A stretch of DNA of 64,000 nucleotides from Verrucomicrobiales bacterium (lineage in GTDB: Bacteria > Verrucomicrobiota > Verrucomicrobiia > Verrucomicrobiales > DEV007). A program made the position numbers and the translations under genes. The stretch covers positions 62,001 through 126,000 of the forward strand of contig JARGPJ010000005.1 in the NCBI GenBank assembly GCA_029212615.1. Direction: 5' to 3'. Below, in pieces: positions 63,513 to 64,000 of this stretch. The notes under the pieces were generated by a model. That model was not told the origin of the DNA. It saw only the letters and a program-made list of their open reading frames with translations, and did not search any database. Position 1 is the stretch's first letter, and every line of letters begins with the position of its first letter.

Positions 63513-64000
63513 ATGGGCGATAATGCTGTGATCAAAATTCAGGGAGCTCGACAGCATAACCTGAAAAACCTGAATTTGGAAATCCCGAGAAACCGCTTCG
63601 TCGTTATCACCGGCGTTTCCGGGTCAGGAAAATCCTCGCTCGCCTTCGACACGCTCTACGCCGAAGGGCAGCGGCGCTACGTCGAATCGCTCTCTGCCTA
63701 CGCCCGTCAATTCCTCGATCAGCTCGAGAAACCGGAGGTTGATTTCATCGAAGGACTCACTCCCGCCATCGCCATCGAGCAACGAAGCTCGCAACCGAAC
63801 CCCCGCTCAACGATCGCGACGGCAACGGAGATATACGATTATCTGCGGATTCTCTACGCAGCCCTCGGCCAGCCCCACGACCCCGAAACCGGCGCGCCCC
63901 TCGTTCGCCACACCGTCAAAGACATCGTCGATACGCTCACAGCCCATGCGGAACGGACAAAAATCATCCTCCTCGCACCGATCAAGGTGGAGAAGGGCGA
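63513..64000 (+). CDS. uvrA: Excinuclease ABC subunit A, N-terminal part (partial)
   Basis: UvrA recognises DNA damage and loads UvrB in nucleotide excision repair. Only the first 162 codons are in the window, so the ORF track omits it. [17 protein letters not shown] is the family opening, the Walker A motif [10 protein letters not shown] lies at about 33-42, followed by [20 protein letters not shown] and [16 protein letters not shown]. The ATG at 63513 directly abuts the divergent pseudo-receiver start (together CATATG), and an in-frame stop upstream (63498-63500) rules out a longer form. Confidence 0.96.
   Translation, partial: MGDNAVIKIQGARQHNLKNLNLEIPRNRFVVITGVSGSGKSSLAFDTLYAEGQRRYVESLSAYARQFLDQLEKPEVDFIEGLTPAIAIEQRSSQPNPRSTIATATEIYDYLRILYAALGQPHDPETGAPLVRHTVKDIVDTLTAHAERTKIILLAPIKVEKG

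Overview
The window looks like a chromosomal segment of a marine, polysaccharide-degrading member of the Planctomycetota-Verrucomicrobiota-Chlamydiota group, most likely Verrucomicrobiota. The grounds are nine exported sulfatases, a PSD1/planctomycete-cytochrome plus DUF1501 gene pair behind an ECF sigma/FecR pair, DUF1080 domains, Tat-exported sugar isomerases and oxidoreductase, and very few Shine-Dalgarno sequences. This placement is inference; there is no rRNA or tRNA here to anchor it. Genes are packed tightly: no gene-free gap exceeds 300 bp, many starts and stops overlap as ATGA, and several convergent genes overlap at their ends. I saw no CRISPR array, transposase, phage gene or tRNA.

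Layout. 1-7.2 kb: a partial sulfatase, SufE, a GDSL-DUF1080 fusion, and two more sulfatases. 7.2-19.1 kb, all minus strand: a 1121-aa DUF1080/propeller/cytochrome c fusion, two sulfatases, then an operon of a PQQ-type propeller protein, a Tat-exported TIM-barrel isomerase, an SGNH-like protein, a circularly permuted SGNH hydrolase and a glutamine-amidotransferase-like protein. 19.2-29.3 kb: a methyltransferase-like gene, pdxA, a sulfatase, two unknown genes, a second Tat-exported TIM-barrel isomerase, rnr (RNase R) and an exported peroxiredoxin. 29.4-33.2 kb: a coupled operon of esterase, spermidine-synthase-like protein, DUF1080 protein and Tat-exported Gfo/Idh/MocA oxidoreductase. 33.2-40.7 kb: a sulfatase, a parvulin isomerase with a clear terminator, DUF465, a small unknown gene, a PAP2 phosphatase and a sulfatase-GH43 fusion. 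40.8-46.0 kb: a lipoprotein alpha/beta hydrolase, a metallophosphatase, a membrane protein and SelO. 46.1-52.7 kb: a galactose cassette (galK, galM, sodium symporter, sulfatase) facing a XylR-type regulator. 53.4-60.0 kb: ECF sigma, FecR-like, PSD1 and DUF1501. 60-64 kb: an SLC13 permease, a short MGMT, DUF3820, a pseudo-receiver protein and the start of uvrA.

Working together: the exported sulfatases, esterases and GH43-like module would strip sulfate, acyl groups and sugars from algal-type sulfated glycans. DUF1080 proteins with Gfo/Idh/MocA and TIM-barrel proteins suggest an oxidative 3-keto-sugar route outside the cytoplasm. Galactose would be imported, mutarotated and phosphorylated by the gal cassette. 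No formylglycine-generating enzyme is in the window, so sulfatase maturation must be encoded elsewhere.

The most unusual items are the circularly permuted SGNH hydrolase (catalytic GDS block at the C-terminus) inside a four-gene ATGA-coupled run, a sulfatase whose formylglycine motif has Thr in place of Pro, the sulfatase-GH43 fusion, and a small family of AACAGGGTT-N13-AACCCTGTT hairpins placed just after stop codons.
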